NCBI RefSeq assembly: GCF_963675395.1
Contig: NZ_OY776223.1
Span: 2,542,001 to 2,606,000, forward strand
From: an uncultured Vibrio sp.
Lineage (GTDB): Bacteria; Pseudomonadota; Gammaproteobacteria; Enterobacterales; Vibrionaceae
Reading direction: 5' to 3'
Length of the DNA: 64,000 bases
Shown one piece after another: positions 27,518-36,418 of the stretch. The position numbers and the translations under genes were made by a program. Below the pieces are notes generated by a model. That model was not told the origin of the DNA. It saw nothing but the letters and a program-made list of their open reading frames with translations, and ran no database searches. The stretch's first letter is position 1. The number at the start of each line of letters is the position of its first letter.

Positions 27518-29557
27518 TTAATTCTTGTGACGACGATTTTGCACAAAGAGCTCTTCAATTTCGTGTTTAGGTTGCGGGCGGTAAAAGTGGAAGCCCTGAA
27601 TCGAGTGACATTGCAGGTTAGATAGCAACGTCGCTTGCTGGTGAGTTTCTACCCCTTCCGCAACAACGGATAAATCGAGCGATTTACCTAAGTTGATGAT
27701 GTTTTCGATAACGGTCACTTGCTTAGGTAGGGTGTCAATATCACTAATAAAAGCGCGGTCGATTTTGAGCTCATCAATAGGAAAGCGTGCTAAGTAAGAG
27801 AGAGACGAGTAGCCAGTTCCAAAGTCATCAATAGATAGGGCAAACCCCAGTTTTTTGATGGCGTTCAGCATTTGCAGTGTATGTTCACTGTCGCTCATTA
27901 CTGCGCTTTCTGTAAGCTCAAACGTAATACAGCTTGGATCCAGCTCTGTCGTGCGCAGTAACTTTTCCATAAAGTCGATAAGTTGTGGGTTGCCAAATTG
28001 CTCGGGAGATAAGTTAATCGCGACACGTCCTGGCAAAACGCTTTGCTGCTTCCAGCGTTTTACTGTATTGAAAACATCACGCATCACCACTCGTCCCAGA
28101 TGCTCGATCAATCCGGCTCGCTCGGCTACGGGGATGAATGCGCCAGGGCTAATGTAGCCTTCGACAGGGTGTTTCCAGCGCACCAAGGCCTCCGCGCCAT
28201 TGATACTGAAATCACGCGCGTTGACTTTGGGCTGATACCACACTTCTAAACCATTTTGCTGCAGTGCTTTTTGTAGCTCAATTTCCAGCCACAAACGCAT
28301 GCGCGCTTCTTTATTCATTTGATCGTTGAATTTGATCAGACGGTTTCGCCCGCGATCTTTCGCCTCGTACATAGCAGTATCGGCGTTTTGCAGCAGAATT
28401 CGGGCGTCTTGGCCATCTTCTGGATAGCGGACACTACCAATTGAACAAGCAAGACGTTTGCTAAAGTGATGTAGATCGAAAGGCTGGTTGATCAGAGAGA
28501 TAATGCGATCCGACAGAATTTCAGCCATTCGCGCATTTTCAGGTTCAGGTAACAGAATACCGAATTCATCACTACCCAGATGCCCAAGAATTGCCTGACT
28601 TGGTAATAATCGCTTCAGGCGTGCTGAGACCTCTTGGATCACTTTGTCACCAATATGATGGCCCAGTGAGTCATTGATATTTTTGAAGTTATCTATATCC
28701 AGATAGAAGAGCAGTAATGGTGTCTTCTTTTTGATCTGTTGTTCTAGACGTTTAGTAAAACCAAAACGATTGTACAACTTGGTCAGCGAATCAATATTCG
28801 CGTCTTCTCCCGATGCTGCTGATAAATGCTTTGGCGCATTGTCGGCATCTTGAATTAGAATGATTTGTGATGCACTACCCAATATAGCGGTTGAATCAGC
28901 ATGAAGTTGTACTTTTCGCTCAAACCCACATCGCGCGCTGGTTAAGCAAACAAAAGGCTTGTCAGAAATCAGGGTACTTAAAGGGTGGCCGAAGACTTTT
29001 TTGGTATTTTCATCAATGAATAAACGGCTGAGCTTTTCGCCAAGCAGATCGTGAGGCGAGTTTATCCCGAGTAATCTTGCCGATGCTGGATTAGCCGAAA
29101 TAATGACATCCTCTTCGATAAGCAGTAAACCATCGGGTAAAAGTTGGGTTAATTTGGCAAATTTGCTTTCTGACTCTTCTAGGGAGCGAGTAAGGATTTG
29201 TTTCTCTGAGGTATCAACAGCATGAAAAACCACAAACCGGATGTCACTGTCCTCATAAACTGGTGACAAACTAAAATGAAGGCTGGATTCTAGGTCAGTT
29301 TCATCCAGAGTAATCTCTGCTTCTACATGTGTACCATCGAAAGCGCGTTGATAATAAGGGGCGAGCTTTTTGTAGAACTGCCCTCCTAAAACGTGAACGT
29401 CGTTGAGTCCTATGATCTCTTCATTACTCAATCCGGCGATATCACAATAGCGCTCATTCACCATTCGATAATTATGTTTCTTATCAAGGATAGCGAAAAA
29501 GAAAGGGCTATTTGAGGTTAGCGTGGCAAACCAATGTTGTAATTGCTGGGAAGGCAT
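27518..29557 (-). CDS. rocS: RocS-like PAS-GGDEF-EAL cyclic-di-GMP protein
   Basis: A 679-aa cytoplasmic protein with no membrane segment. Two PAS-like sensor regions (~8-120 and ~130-240) precede a GGDEF domain (~255-415) and an EAL domain (~430-670). The GGDEF signature is altered to G328-S-D-E-F, losing the second glycine. The EAL domain keeps E456-A-L, DDFGTGYSSL, KIDRAFI and AEGVET, so phosphodiesterase activity is the better prediction. Position next to ubiUV/ubiT and length match V. cholerae RocS (VC0653, from memory), which affects biofilm and motility. Confidence 0.88.
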   Translation of the reverse strand: MPSQQLQHWFATLTSNSPFFFAILDKKHNYRMVNERYCDIAGLSNEEIIGLNDVHVLGGQFYKKLAPYYQRAFDGTHVEAEITLDETDLESSLHFSLSPVYEDSDIRFVVFHAVDTSEKQILTRSLEESESKFAKLTQLLPDGLLLIEEDVIISANPASARLLGINSPHDLLGEKLSRLFIDENTKKVFGHPLSTLISDKPFVCLTSARCGFERKVQLHADSTAILGSASQIILIQDADNAPKHLSAASGEDANIDSLTKLYNRFGFTKRLEQQIKKKTPLLLFYLDIDNFKNINDSLGHHIGDKVIQEVSARLKRLLPSQAILGHLGSDEFGILLPEPENARMAEILSDRIISLINQPFDLHHFSKRLACSIGSVRYPEDGQDARILLQNADTAMYEAKDRGRNRLIKFNDQMNKEARMRLWLEIELQKALQQNGLEVWYQPKVNARDFSINGAEALVRWKHPVEGYISPGAFIPVAERAGLIEHLGRVVMRDVFNTVKRWKQQSVLPGRVAINLSPEQFGNPQLIDFMEKLLRTTELDPSCITFELTESAVMSDSEHTLQMLNAIKKLGFALSIDDFGTGYSSLSYLARFPIDELKIDRAFISDIDTLPKQVTVIENIINLGKSLDLSVVAEGVETHQQATLLSNLQCHSIQGFHFYRPQPKHEIEELFVQNRRHKN

Positions 29558-29903
29558 TAGGTTGTTACCGATCTCCGATGAGCCAGATTATTCATCCGAT
29601 TTAAACGTACTAGTTGAGAAAGTTCGCGCTGGTGAAGTTCAATGCATGAATCTACTACAACTCGTTAAGTCATTGACTTATCTGAATTGCGTTGCTAACA
29701 ATCACCAAAATACGGTCGGTCACTATAACTTTGAAAATAGAGTTATTAAAGCGTTTATCTCATTGTTCTCATCAATAATATACGTAAGGTCAAAAAATGA
29801 AGCATTTATGGGCAAATGAAAACAAACCGTTTATTGATGCATAACAGGTATCAGATTCACACTATTACGTAATATGGTTGCCCTGATGATAAAGTAACGG
29901 ATA
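29558..29903. promoter_or_regulatory. Divergent rocS-ubiT intergenic region
   Basis: A 346-bp gene-free stretch between rocS (minus) and ubiT (plus). It must contain both promoters. It is AT-rich towards ubiT. TTGATGCATAACA (about 29832-29844) carries one good FNR half-site (TTGAT) but the second half is poor. A 98-aa frame crossing the rocS start has no homology or Shine-Dalgarno that I can recognise. Nothing else is firm. Confidence 0.4.
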
Positions 29904-30437
29904 ATGAACGTGTTAAACAAGATTCGCAGTCAACTAGTCAAAAACGCAGCCAATATCTTGCGCTCTCCAGTCCAGTTATTACCACAAACGGTGCAGAAAA
30001 AGGCCTTACTTGAAGGACTTAACATGATATTCAAAGAGGCGCTGGAAGATGGCGATTTTGAATTTCTGCAAGATAAGTGGTTAAAAGTTGCGATTAAGGA
30101 CTTGAACTTAGCCTGGAACATCAGCTATCAAGATGAAAACTTGCTTGTTGCTGAAAAACCAGTTCAGGAAGATGTGAGTTTTAGTGGTAATCTAAACGAC
30201 CTAGTATTAATTGCTGGTCGTAAAGAAGACCCTGACACGCTGTTCTTCCAACGTCGTCTTTCTATTGAAGGTGACACTGAGCTTGGCTTAGAAGTGAAAA
30301 ACTTAATGGACAGTGTGGACTTAGAGCAGTTACCAAAAGCCATGCAAGTCGCTCTGAACCAATTGGCAGACTTTGTCCAAAAAGGGGTTCAAGAGCCTGC
30401 ACAACAACCCGGAGTAGCGAATGCTTATTCGAACTGA
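29904..30437 (+). CDS. ubiT: UbiT, SCP2-domain accessory factor for anaerobic ubiquinone synthesis
   Basis: A 177-aa protein with an SCP2 (sterol carrier-like) lipid-binding domain (~45-150) matching E. coli UbiT (YhbT); the RKEDPDTLFFQRRLSIEGDTELGLEVKNLMD block is diagnostic. UbiT binds polyprenyl lipids and is needed with UbiU and UbiV for O2-independent ubiquinone synthesis. In E. coli ubiT is divergent from ubiUV; here rocS is inserted between them. The end overlaps the following acetyltransferase gene by 17 bp. Confidence 0.93.
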   Translation: MNVLNKIRSQLVKNAANILRSPVQLLPQTVQKKALLEGLNMIFKEALEDGDFEFLQDKWLKVAIKDLNLAWNISYQDENLLVAEKPVQEDVSFSGNLNDLVLIAGRKEDPDTLFFQRRLSIEGDTELGLEVKNLMDSVDLEQLPKAMQVALNQLADFVQKGVQEPAQQPGVANAYSN

Positions 30438-30924
30438 AGCCCCTGCGGACATTCTTACCATTGACCGCTTATTGAAACACGCTTTTCCAACTGACGCTGA
30501 GGCTAACTTAGTGATGCGTTTACGTGAAAATGGCAAGCTGACTTTGTCATTGGTGGCGTGCACGGATGAAGGGGAAGTGATTGGTCACGCTTTATTCAGC
30601 CCAGTTACCTTAAATGGTGAAGAGCTGTCATGGCAAGGACTTGCGCCATTAGCGGTACACGAAGACTATCGACGTCAAGGTATTGGTGCCGAGTTGATTA
30701 AAGAAGGCTTCGAATCGTTACGCGATTTTGGTTATCCGGTATGTGTTGTACTTGGCTCGCCAGATTACTACGCTCGTCAGGGCTTTAAAGCTTGTGATGA
30801 GATGGGGTTTGAATGCGCATGGGAAGTTCCTCAAGGTGCGTTCCGTATTGCTGAGGTTGTTGAAGGCCAATGTGCAGGACGTTCTGGTCGCATTGATTAT
30901 TCGCCTGAGTTCGACGACTTATAA
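30421..30924 (+). CDS. GNAT N-acetyltransferase, YhbS-like
   Basis: A 167-aa GNAT-fold acetyltransferase. The acetyl-CoA loop is YRRQGIGAELI (~84-94), after the beta-strand LAPLAVHEDY. It resembles E. coli YhbS, also adjacent to yhbT, so the pairing is conserved. The ATG at 30421 sits inside the end of ubiT with CCCGGAG just before it; the 17-bp overlap suggests coupled translation. The acceptor substrate is unknown, and a link to quinone metabolism rests only on position. Confidence 0.88.
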   Translation: MLIRTEAPADILTIDRLLKHAFPTDAEANLVMRLRENGKLTLSLVACTDEGEVIGHALFSPVTLNGEELSWQGLAPLAVHEDYRRQGIGAELIKEGFESLRDFGYPVCVVLGSPDYYARQGFKACDEMGFECAWEVPQGAFRIAEVVEGQCAGRSGRIDYSPEFDDL

Positions 30925-30931
30925 GCATCTG

Positions 30932-30962
30932 AGCAGCTGGTGGTTATGAACCGGCTGCTTTT
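30932..30962 (+). terminator. Probable terminator after the yhbS-like gene
   Basis: AGCAGCTGGT (30932-30941) pairs with ACCGGCTGCT (30950-30959), one G-U pair, followed by only four T residues. It marks the end of the ubiT block before holD. Confidence 0.65.
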
Positions 30963-31145
30963 GCAATCACTGTAGTAAATCGCAAAGTGATGGCTTTGCT
31001 ATACGTATTAACGTCGAATCCTAGTTAAATCTTTTCCTTTCTTTTTATTTCCCTTATTCCTTCATCGATTCATCCAATGTCTTTGGTTGTTAGGTATCGT
31101 CACTATAATTTGATAGTATTGCCTGGTTCAAACAGGTGACGAAGA

Positions 31146-31544
31146 ATGTCGATTAACGAGAAACAGTATTTACATGAAATGGGAATCAGCACTTGGGAGT
31201 TGATTCATCCAGAGAGATTAGCAGGCTATCAATCATCAATGATTGATCTGCCAAGTGCTTGTAAGCTTCTGCTGGTTTCCCCACTCTGTCCTGTGAATGA
31301 ATCAGCCATCCTATTCGAGAAAATACTCAAGAGTATGAAGTTGACCCTCGATCAAGCCATGCATCTGGAGCCAGAAAGCCTCTCTTATTTAGGGGAGCAT
31401 CAGCTGGAATGGATATGGTTTGCCGGATGTGATGTGAATGCAAATCCAAACATCAAGCAGCTTACTTCACCGCTGCTTCAGGATATTGATGGTAACAACG
31501 AACAAAAAAGAGCACTTTGGCAACAAATTTGTTCTTTTTCGTAA
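31146..31544 (+). CDS. holD: DNA polymerase III psi subunit
   Basis: A 132-aa small protein with the HolD pattern: an N-terminal YLHEMGISTWELIHPERL segment that binds chi, a central LLLVSP strand, and the C-terminal RALWQQICSF signature shared with E. coli HolD (RAALWQQICTY). Psi bridges the clamp loader and chi/SSB. Overall conservation of HolD is low, so the terminal motif and the next gene, rimI, decide the call. GGTGACGAAGA precedes the ATG. Confidence 0.88.
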   Translation: MSINEKQYLHEMGISTWELIHPERLAGYQSSMIDLPSACKLLLVSPLCPVNESAILFEKILKSMKLTLDQAMHLEPESLSYLGEHQLEWIWFAGCDVNANPNIKQLTSPLLQDIDGNNEQKRALWQQICSFS

Positions 31545-31609
31545 TGCAGCTAACTAAGTAGCTCGGTGCGTATTGCGAATTACAAGCTAAGCGTTAAGTA
31601 GGTTAAATC

Positions 31610-32065
31610 ATGACGATTGAAATTATTCCGATGTGTGAAGCGCATTTGGATGAGGTTTGGCAAATCGAACAGCAAGCGCATTCTCACCCTTGGGCTGAGT
31701 CTTTGGTTCGTGACTTATCAAGCCGAGGTGCATGCCACCATGTGATGTTAGAAGGTGATGCGGTCCTTGGATATTTTTATGCGCAGAACATAGTTGGTGA
31801 AGTAACACTGCTGAATATTGCGGTCGATCCTTCGCAGCAAGGCAAGGGTTATGGCCAAAAGTTGCTGAATGCATTTCTACATCACTGTGAGCAAGTAAAA
31901 GCAGAAAGCGCCTGGTTGGAAGTGAGAGAAAGTAACCATGCGGCGATTCATATTTATGAACAAGCGGGATTCAATGAATTGGACCGCCGTTATAACTATT
32001 ACCCGGCCAAGACAGGCAATGGAAAAGAAGATGCGATTATCATGAGCTACATCTTCTTTCATTAG
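31610..32065 (+). CDS. rimI: Ribosomal protein S18-alanine N-acetyltransferase
   Basis: A 151-aa GNAT enzyme that acetylates the N-terminal alanine of ribosomal protein S18. The acetyl-CoA motif is QQGKGYGQKLL (~74-84), followed by WLEVRESNHAAIHIYEQAGF, a hallmark of RimI. It follows holD as in E. coli. The 65-bp gap has no terminator, so holD-rimI is probably one transcript. A separate yjjG, found between rimI and prfC in E. coli, is absent. Confidence 0.93.
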   Translation: MTIEIIPMCEAHLDEVWQIEQQAHSHPWAESLVRDLSSRGACHHVMLEGDAVLGYFYAQNIVGEVTLLNIAVDPSQQGKGYGQKLLNAFLHHCEQVKAESAWLEVRESNHAAIHIYEQAGFNELDRRYNYYPAKTGNGKEDAIIMSYIFFH

Positions 32066-32193
32066 TTACCAACACACTTCATTAGGGAAGTTGCCCCTCA
32101 AGCAATAATAAGCGAGAATACCGCGCAAAATTGAATCTAAAAATGCGTGTTTGCTTTTCAGCAAGCATGCAGACATCAAAGAAGACCAGTTTC

Positions 32194-33783
32194 ATGTCAA
32201 ATACACCTTTTCTAGGCGAAGTGTCTAAACGTAGAACATTCGCTATTATTTCTCACCCGGATGCGGGTAAAACAACCATTACTGAAAAAGTACTTTTATT
32301 CGGAAACGCGATCCAAAAAGCAGGTACCGTTAAAGGTCGTGGTAATGCACAGCATGCAAAATCTGACTGGATGGAAATGGAAAAGGAACGTGGTATCTCG
32401 GTAACCACGTCTGTGATGCAGTTTCCTTACAACGATTGTCTGGTAAACCTGCTGGATACTCCGGGACACGAAGATTTCTCTGAAGATACGTACCGCACAT
32501 TAACGGCGGTTGACTCTTGTTTGATGGTTATCGATGCCGCGAAAGGTGTCGAAGATCGTACTCGTAAACTGATGGAAGTTACGCGTCTTCGCGATACGCC
32601 AATTGTCACTTTCATGAACAAACTTGACCGTGACGTTCGCGATCCAATGGAAGTTTTGGACGAAGTTGAAAACGAACTAGGCATGATGTGTGCGCCAATT
32701 ACCTGGCCGATCGGCTGTGGTAAAGAGTTTAAAGGTGTGTACCACATTCACCGTGACGAGACGATTCTTTATGAATCTGGCCATGGTCATGAGATTCAGG
32801 AAGTGCGCATCATCAAAGGTTTGGATAACCCTGAACTGGATGAAAAAGTCGGTGCGGATCTGGCAGAAAGTGTGCGTGAAGAGCTGGAACTGGTAATGGG
32901 AGCATGCCCTGAGTTTGAACTGGACTCTTTCCTGACTGGCGATCTAACCCCCGTTTACTTCGGTACGGCATTAGGTAACTTTGGTGTTGACCACATGCTG
33001 GATGGTTTGACTGAGTGGGCGCCAGCGCCAAAAACTCGTCAAGCGGTTGAGCGTGACGTTGAAGCGACTGAAGAGAAGTTCTCTGGTTTCGTGTTTAAGA
33101 TCCAGGCAAACATGGATCCAAAACACCGCGACCGGATCGCATTTATGCGTATTGTATCGGGTACTTACACGCAAGGTATGAAGATGAACCACGTTCGTCT
33201 TGGTAAGCAGGTAAGTATCTCTGATGCGGTAACCTTTATGGCGGGTGATCGTGCGCGTGCTGAACACGCTTACGCGGGCGATATTATCGGTCTGCACAAC
33301 CACGGCACTATCCAGATTGGTGATACCTTCACGCAAGGTGAATCACTTAAGTTCTCTGGCATTCCGAACTTTGCACCGGAATTGTTCCGTCGTATTCGTC
33401 TGAAAGATCCACTAAAACAGAAGCAGCTACTGAAAGGTTTGGTTCAGTTGTCTGAAGAAGGTGCGGTACAGGTGTTCCGTCCACTGCAAAATAACGATCT
33501 GATCGTTGGTGCGGTTGGTGTGCTTCAGTTTGATGTGGTTGTGGCTCGTCTGAAGTCTGAATACAACGTGGAAGCGATTTACGAAGGCGTAAACGTAGCA
33601 ACGGCTCGCTGGGTTGAGTGTGGCGACGCGAAGAAACTGGATGAGTTCCAGCGTAAGAACCAGACCAACTTAGCGCTCGATGGTGGTGACAACTTAACCT
33701 ACATTGCGCCGACAATGGTCAACCTGAACCTGGCGAAAGAGCGCTTCCCGGATGTTGACTTCCGCGCGACTCGTGAGCACTAA
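32194..33783 (+). CDS. prfC: Peptide chain release factor 3 (RF3)
   Basis: A 529-aa translational GTPase that recycles RF1/RF2 after peptide release. G motifs: SHPDAGKTT (G1), the switch I segment GISVTTS, DTPGHED (G3) and NKLD (G4). I chose the ATG at 32194 ([10 protein letters not shown]) because it aligns with RF3 from other bacteria; earlier in-frame ATGs at 32143 and 32167 have no better ribosome site. Conserved holD-rimI-prfC order. A strong terminator is at 33825. Confidence 0.96.
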   Translation: MSNTPFLGEVSKRRTFAIISHPDAGKTTITEKVLLFGNAIQKAGTVKGRGNAQHAKSDWMEMEKERGISVTTSVMQFPYNDCLVNLLDTPGHEDFSEDTYRTLTAVDSCLMVIDAAKGVEDRTRKLMEVTRLRDTPIVTFMNKLDRDVRDPMEVLDEVENELGMMCAPITWPIGCGKEFKGVYHIHRDETILYESGHGHEIQEVRIIKGLDNPELDEKVGADLAESVREELELVMGACPEFELDSFLTGDLTPVYFGTALGNFGVDHMLDGLTEWAPAPKTRQAVERDVEATEEKFSGFVFKIQANMDPKHRDRIAFMRIVSGTYTQGMKMNHVRLGKQVSISDAVTFMAGDRARAEHAYAGDIIGLHNHGTIQIGDTFTQGESLKFSGIPNFAPELFRRIRLKDPLKQKQLLKGLVQLSEEGAVQVFRPLQNNDLIVGAVGVLQFDVVVARLKSEYNVEAIYEGVNVATARWVECGDAKKLDEFQRKNQTNLALDGGDNLTYIAPTMVNLNLAKERFPDVDFRATREH

Positions 33784-33824
33784 TCGACGTTAAGTAAAGC
33801 TCGCTTACACCGCGACTGGATTTT

Positions 33825-33865
33825 AAAACGCCCTTGGCTATAGACTTGGTCAAGGGCGTTTTTAT
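33825..33865 (+). terminator. Terminator after prfC
   Basis: AAAACGCCCTTG (33825-33836) and CAAGGGCGTTTT (33851-33862) form a perfect 12-bp stem over a 14-nt loop, followed by T residues. Confidence 0.9.
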
Positions 33866-33911
33866 ATCAGCAGAAACGATGGCTATGATGACTATTATGT
33901 GAGGATGAACA

Positions 33912-34094
33912 ATGAATTGGTTGAAAAAAGGAATCAGGCGCTACGACGATTGGTGTAAAGAGATGGGACTCACTCCTGACCAAAAACGCAGTTGTGTGCC
34001 TTATCGAAAAGATCCAGCGCACCAAAGTGACGAGCAAAACGCAGCGCCTAAATCCACCGAGAGCAATAAAAAGTCTCAAGATGAAGCTCTTTGA
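33912..34094 (+). CDS. Small conserved protein, DUF5363-like
   Basis: A 60-aa basic, polar protein beginning MNWLKKGIRRYDDWCKEMGLTP, with two cysteines and a low-complexity tail rich in Ser, Lys and Gln. GTGAGGATGAACA gives a good ribosome binding site. I believe it belongs to DUF5363, a family seen in vibrios (from memory). Its last 14 bp overlap the start of the TatD-family gene, implying coupled translation. No function can be inferred; the WLKK/RYDDWC face could be amphipathic. Confidence 0.75.
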   Translation: MNWLKKGIRRYDDWCKEMGLTPDQKRSCVPYRKDPAHQSDEQNAAPKSTESNKKSQDEAL

Positions 34095-34854
34095 TACCCA
34101 CTGTCATTTTGATTTTGATGAGTTTCAGGATGACTTTGAGCACAACCTGACTCTGGCTCAAGATATTGGGGTCAGCAGAATCCTGATCCCGTCAGTCGGC
34201 CCTTCAAACTGGTCACACATTCAAACCTTAGCCAAACAATATTCCCAGTTATATTACGCGCTAGGGTTTCATCCGTATTTTCTTCAACAAGACTTTGAAC
34301 AACATGTCGATCAACTTGAGCAATATTTATCTGAGCAACATCCCCAGTGTGTAGCTTTGGGTGAATGTGGTTTGGATTTTGTGATCGACGTGCCTGTACC
34401 TCTGCAAGAAAAAGCACTTGAGATACAGTTTGAACTCGCCAGACGTTTTGAGCTTCCTGTCATTTTGCATAGCCGAAAAGCACACAATCGACTTATTCAA
34501 ATGGTCAAAACGGCGAAGCTGCCTAAAGGTGGTGTCGTGCATGCTTTTGCTGGTAGCTACCAGCAAGCAATGGAGTGGGTCAGATTAGGTTTTTTCATCG
34601 GTGTGGGCGGAACGATTACTTACCCACGAGCGCAAAAAACCCGCGACGCAATTCAAAAAATAGCGCTTGAAAACATACTAATAGAAACAGATGCTCCAGA
34701 TATGCCTATACTTGGATATCAGGGGCAGCCAAACCACCCTGCGAACCTCATTCATGTATTTAATACGCTCGTAGAGTTGCGTAGAGGAGAAAAGCAATCG
34801 ATTGCATCGCAACTGTGGAAAAATAGCAATTTTGCCTTCTCAATATGTGAATAG
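34081..34854 (+). CDS. yjjV: TatD-family metal-dependent hydrolase, YjjV-like
   Basis: A 257-aa TIM-barrel hydrolase. Metal ligands are visible in order: FDTHCHFDF (HxH), GECGLDF (Glu), HSRKAH, VVHAFAGS (His) and LETDAPDMP-type Asp. The family includes 3'-5' DNases and deacylase-like enzymes. Start at 34081 (MKLFDTHCHF) aligns with the family; the longer frame from 33994 lies inside the previous gene. E. coli yjjV has a similar place between prfC and deoCABD. Confidence 0.9.
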   Translation: MKLFDTHCHFDFDEFQDDFEHNLTLAQDIGVSRILIPSVGPSNWSHIQTLAKQYSQLYYALGFHPYFLQQDFEQHVDQLEQYLSEQHPQCVALGECGLDFVIDVPVPLQEKALEIQFELARRFELPVILHSRKAHNRLIQMVKTAKLPKGGVVHAFAGSYQQAMEWVRLGFFIGVGGTITYPRAQKTRDAIQKIALENILIETDAPDMPILGYQGQPNHPANLIHVFNTLVELRRGEKQSIASQLWKNSNFAFSICE

Positions 34855-34877
34855 AATTCAAAGAAAGTGTTTAGATT

Positions 34878-34993
34878 CGAAAACGTTTCCCTTCTTATTG
34901 TGAGTTCTATCACAAAGATTGGTGAATCAATTATGAATCTTATGGGAAAGTGTGAGGGCGGCATTACTTTAATTGATGATGCATGAGTATAAT
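34878..34993 (+). promoter_or_regulatory. nupC promoter with two CRP sites and a LacI-family operator
   Basis: A perfect CRP palindrome TGTGAGTTCTATCACA lies at 34899-34914. A second, half-conserved site TGTGAGGGCGGCATTA lies at 34951-34966. The -10 TATAAT is at 34988-34993. With a start near 35000 the sites are centred at about -93.5 and -41.5, the spacing of CytR-regulated promoters such as E. coli deoP2. CGAAAACGTTTCC (34878-34890) resembles a PurR/CytR-type LacI-family operator core. Confidence 0.75.
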
Positions 34994-35058
34994 TGCCCCG
35001 CTTTTATAGCTCCATTTTGTTACACGCCAATAAATAACTTATAAGGAAGTCATAAACT

Positions 35059-36342
35059 ATGAGCCTGTTTATGAGCCTGGTTGGTATGCTTGTGCTACTT
35101 GCGATTGCATTAGCATTTTCATCTAACCGTAAAGCTATCAACTTTAGAACTGTGGGTGGTGCATTCGCTATCCAATTCGCATTAGGTGCATTTGTTCTTT
35201 ATGTACCTTGGGGCCGTGATCTACTGAACGGTTTCTCTAGTGGTGTATCTAACGTTATCAACTACGGTAACGATGGTTCATCATTCCTATTCGGTGGTCT
35301 TGTTTCTAACAAGATGTTCGAAGTATTCGGTGGCGGTGGTTTCATCTTCGCATTCCGTGTTCTTCCTACACTGATCTTCTTCTCTGCTCTGATCTCAGTT
35401 CTGTACTACATTGGCGTTATGCAATGGGTTATCAAGATTCTTGGTGGCGCACTACAGAAAGCACTTGGTACTTCTCGTGCAGAATCAATGTCAGCAGCAG
35501 CTAACATTTTCGTAGGTCAAACTGAAGCCCCACTTGTGGTTCGTCCATTCGTTCCAAAAATGACTCAATCAGAGCTATTCGCGGTAATGTGTGGTGGTCT
35601 GGCTTCTGTTGCCGGTGGTGTACTAGCTGGTTACGCATCAATGGGTGTACCTCTGGAATACCTAGTTGCAGCATCATTTATGGCAGCACCTGGTGGTCTA
35701 CTATTCGCTAAAATTCTTCATCCTGAAACTGATCAGCCTCATGAAAGCATCGAAGAAGCAATGGACGGCGGTGACGACAAACCTGTTAACGTAATCGACG
35801 CAGCAGCGGGCGGTGCGGCTTCTGGTCTACAACTAGCGCTAAACGTAGGTGCAATGCTAATTGCATTCGTAGGTTTGATTGCTCTTGTCAACGGTATGCT
35901 AGGCGGCATCGGTGCTTGGTTCGGTATGCCTGAACTGACTCTAGAACTAATCCTAGGTTACGCGTTCTCTCCACTAGCATTCCTCATCGGTGTTCCATGG
36001 GCTGAAGCAGTAACTGCTGGTTCATTCATCGGTCAGAAAATTGTCGTGAACGAATTCGTTGCATACTTGAACTTCACGCCTTACATCGGTGAAAACGCTC
36101 AAGTAATCGCAGCAACTGGTGAAGTAATGTCTGAGAAGACTACGGCTATCATCTCATTTGCACTATGTGGCTTCGCGAACCTTTCTTCTATCGCGATCCT
36201 ACTAGGTGGTCTGGGTGGTCTCGCGCCAAGCCGTCGTCCTGATATCGCTCGCATGGGTGTGAAAGCAGTACTTGCTGGTACTCTATCTAACCTGATGGCA
36301 GCGACAATTGCAGGCTTCTGCTTAAGCCTTGCAGCTCTATAA
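35059..36342 (+). CDS. nupC: Concentrative nucleoside transporter (NupC/CNT)
   Basis: A 427-aa inner-membrane ion-coupled nucleoside symporter closely resembling the structurally solved V. cholerae vcCNT. Substrate-site motifs GQTEAPLV (~157) and the later [20 protein letters not shown] are present. It starts [36 protein letters not shown], with AAGGAAG before the ATG. It sits ahead of deoCABD, so uptake and breakdown of nucleosides are encoded together. CRP sites upstream predict carbon-catabolite control. Confidence 0.96.
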   Translation: MSLFMSLVGMLVLLAIALAFSSNRKAINFRTVGGAFAIQFALGAFVLYVPWGRDLLNGFSSGVSNVINYGNDGSSFLFGGLVSNKMFEVFGGGGFIFAFRVLPTLIFFSALISVLYYIGVMQWVIKILGGALQKALGTSRAESMSAAANIFVGQTEAPLVVRPFVPKMTQSELFAVMCGGLASVAGGVLAGYASMGVPLEYLVAASFMAAPGGLLFAKILHPETDQPHESIEEAMDGGDDKPVNVIDAAAGGAASGLQLALNVGAMLIAFVGLIALVNGMLGGIGAWFGMPELTLELILGYAFSPLAFLIGVPWAEAVTAGSFIGQKIVVNEFVAYLNFTPYIGENAQVIAATGEVMSEKTTAIISFALCGFANLSSIAILLGGLGGLAPSRRPDIARMGVKAVLAGTLSNLMAATIAGFCLSLAAL

Positions 36343-36384
36343 TTTAGTACTGGTTTATAATATATAGACGCCATATTAAATCAT

Positions 36385-36418
36385 GCCCTGTAGCAAGAAA
36401 TTGCTGCGGGGCTTTTTT
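36385..36418 (+). terminator. Terminator after nupC
   Basis: GCCCTGTAGCAA (36385-36396) pairs with TTGCTGCGGGGC (36401-36412), two G-U pairs, with a GAAA tetraloop, followed by six T residues. It separates nupC from deoC. Confidence 0.9.

Noticed and set aside
29523..29819. 98-aa plus-strand ORF crossing the rocS start
   Set aside because: Its first part overlaps rocS antisense, it has no Shine-Dalgarno or recognisable motif, and the composition is that of intergenic DNA.
29832..29844. FNR box upstream of ubiT
   Set aside because: Only one half-site (TTGAT) fits; the second half lacks ATCAA, so it is not listed as a site.
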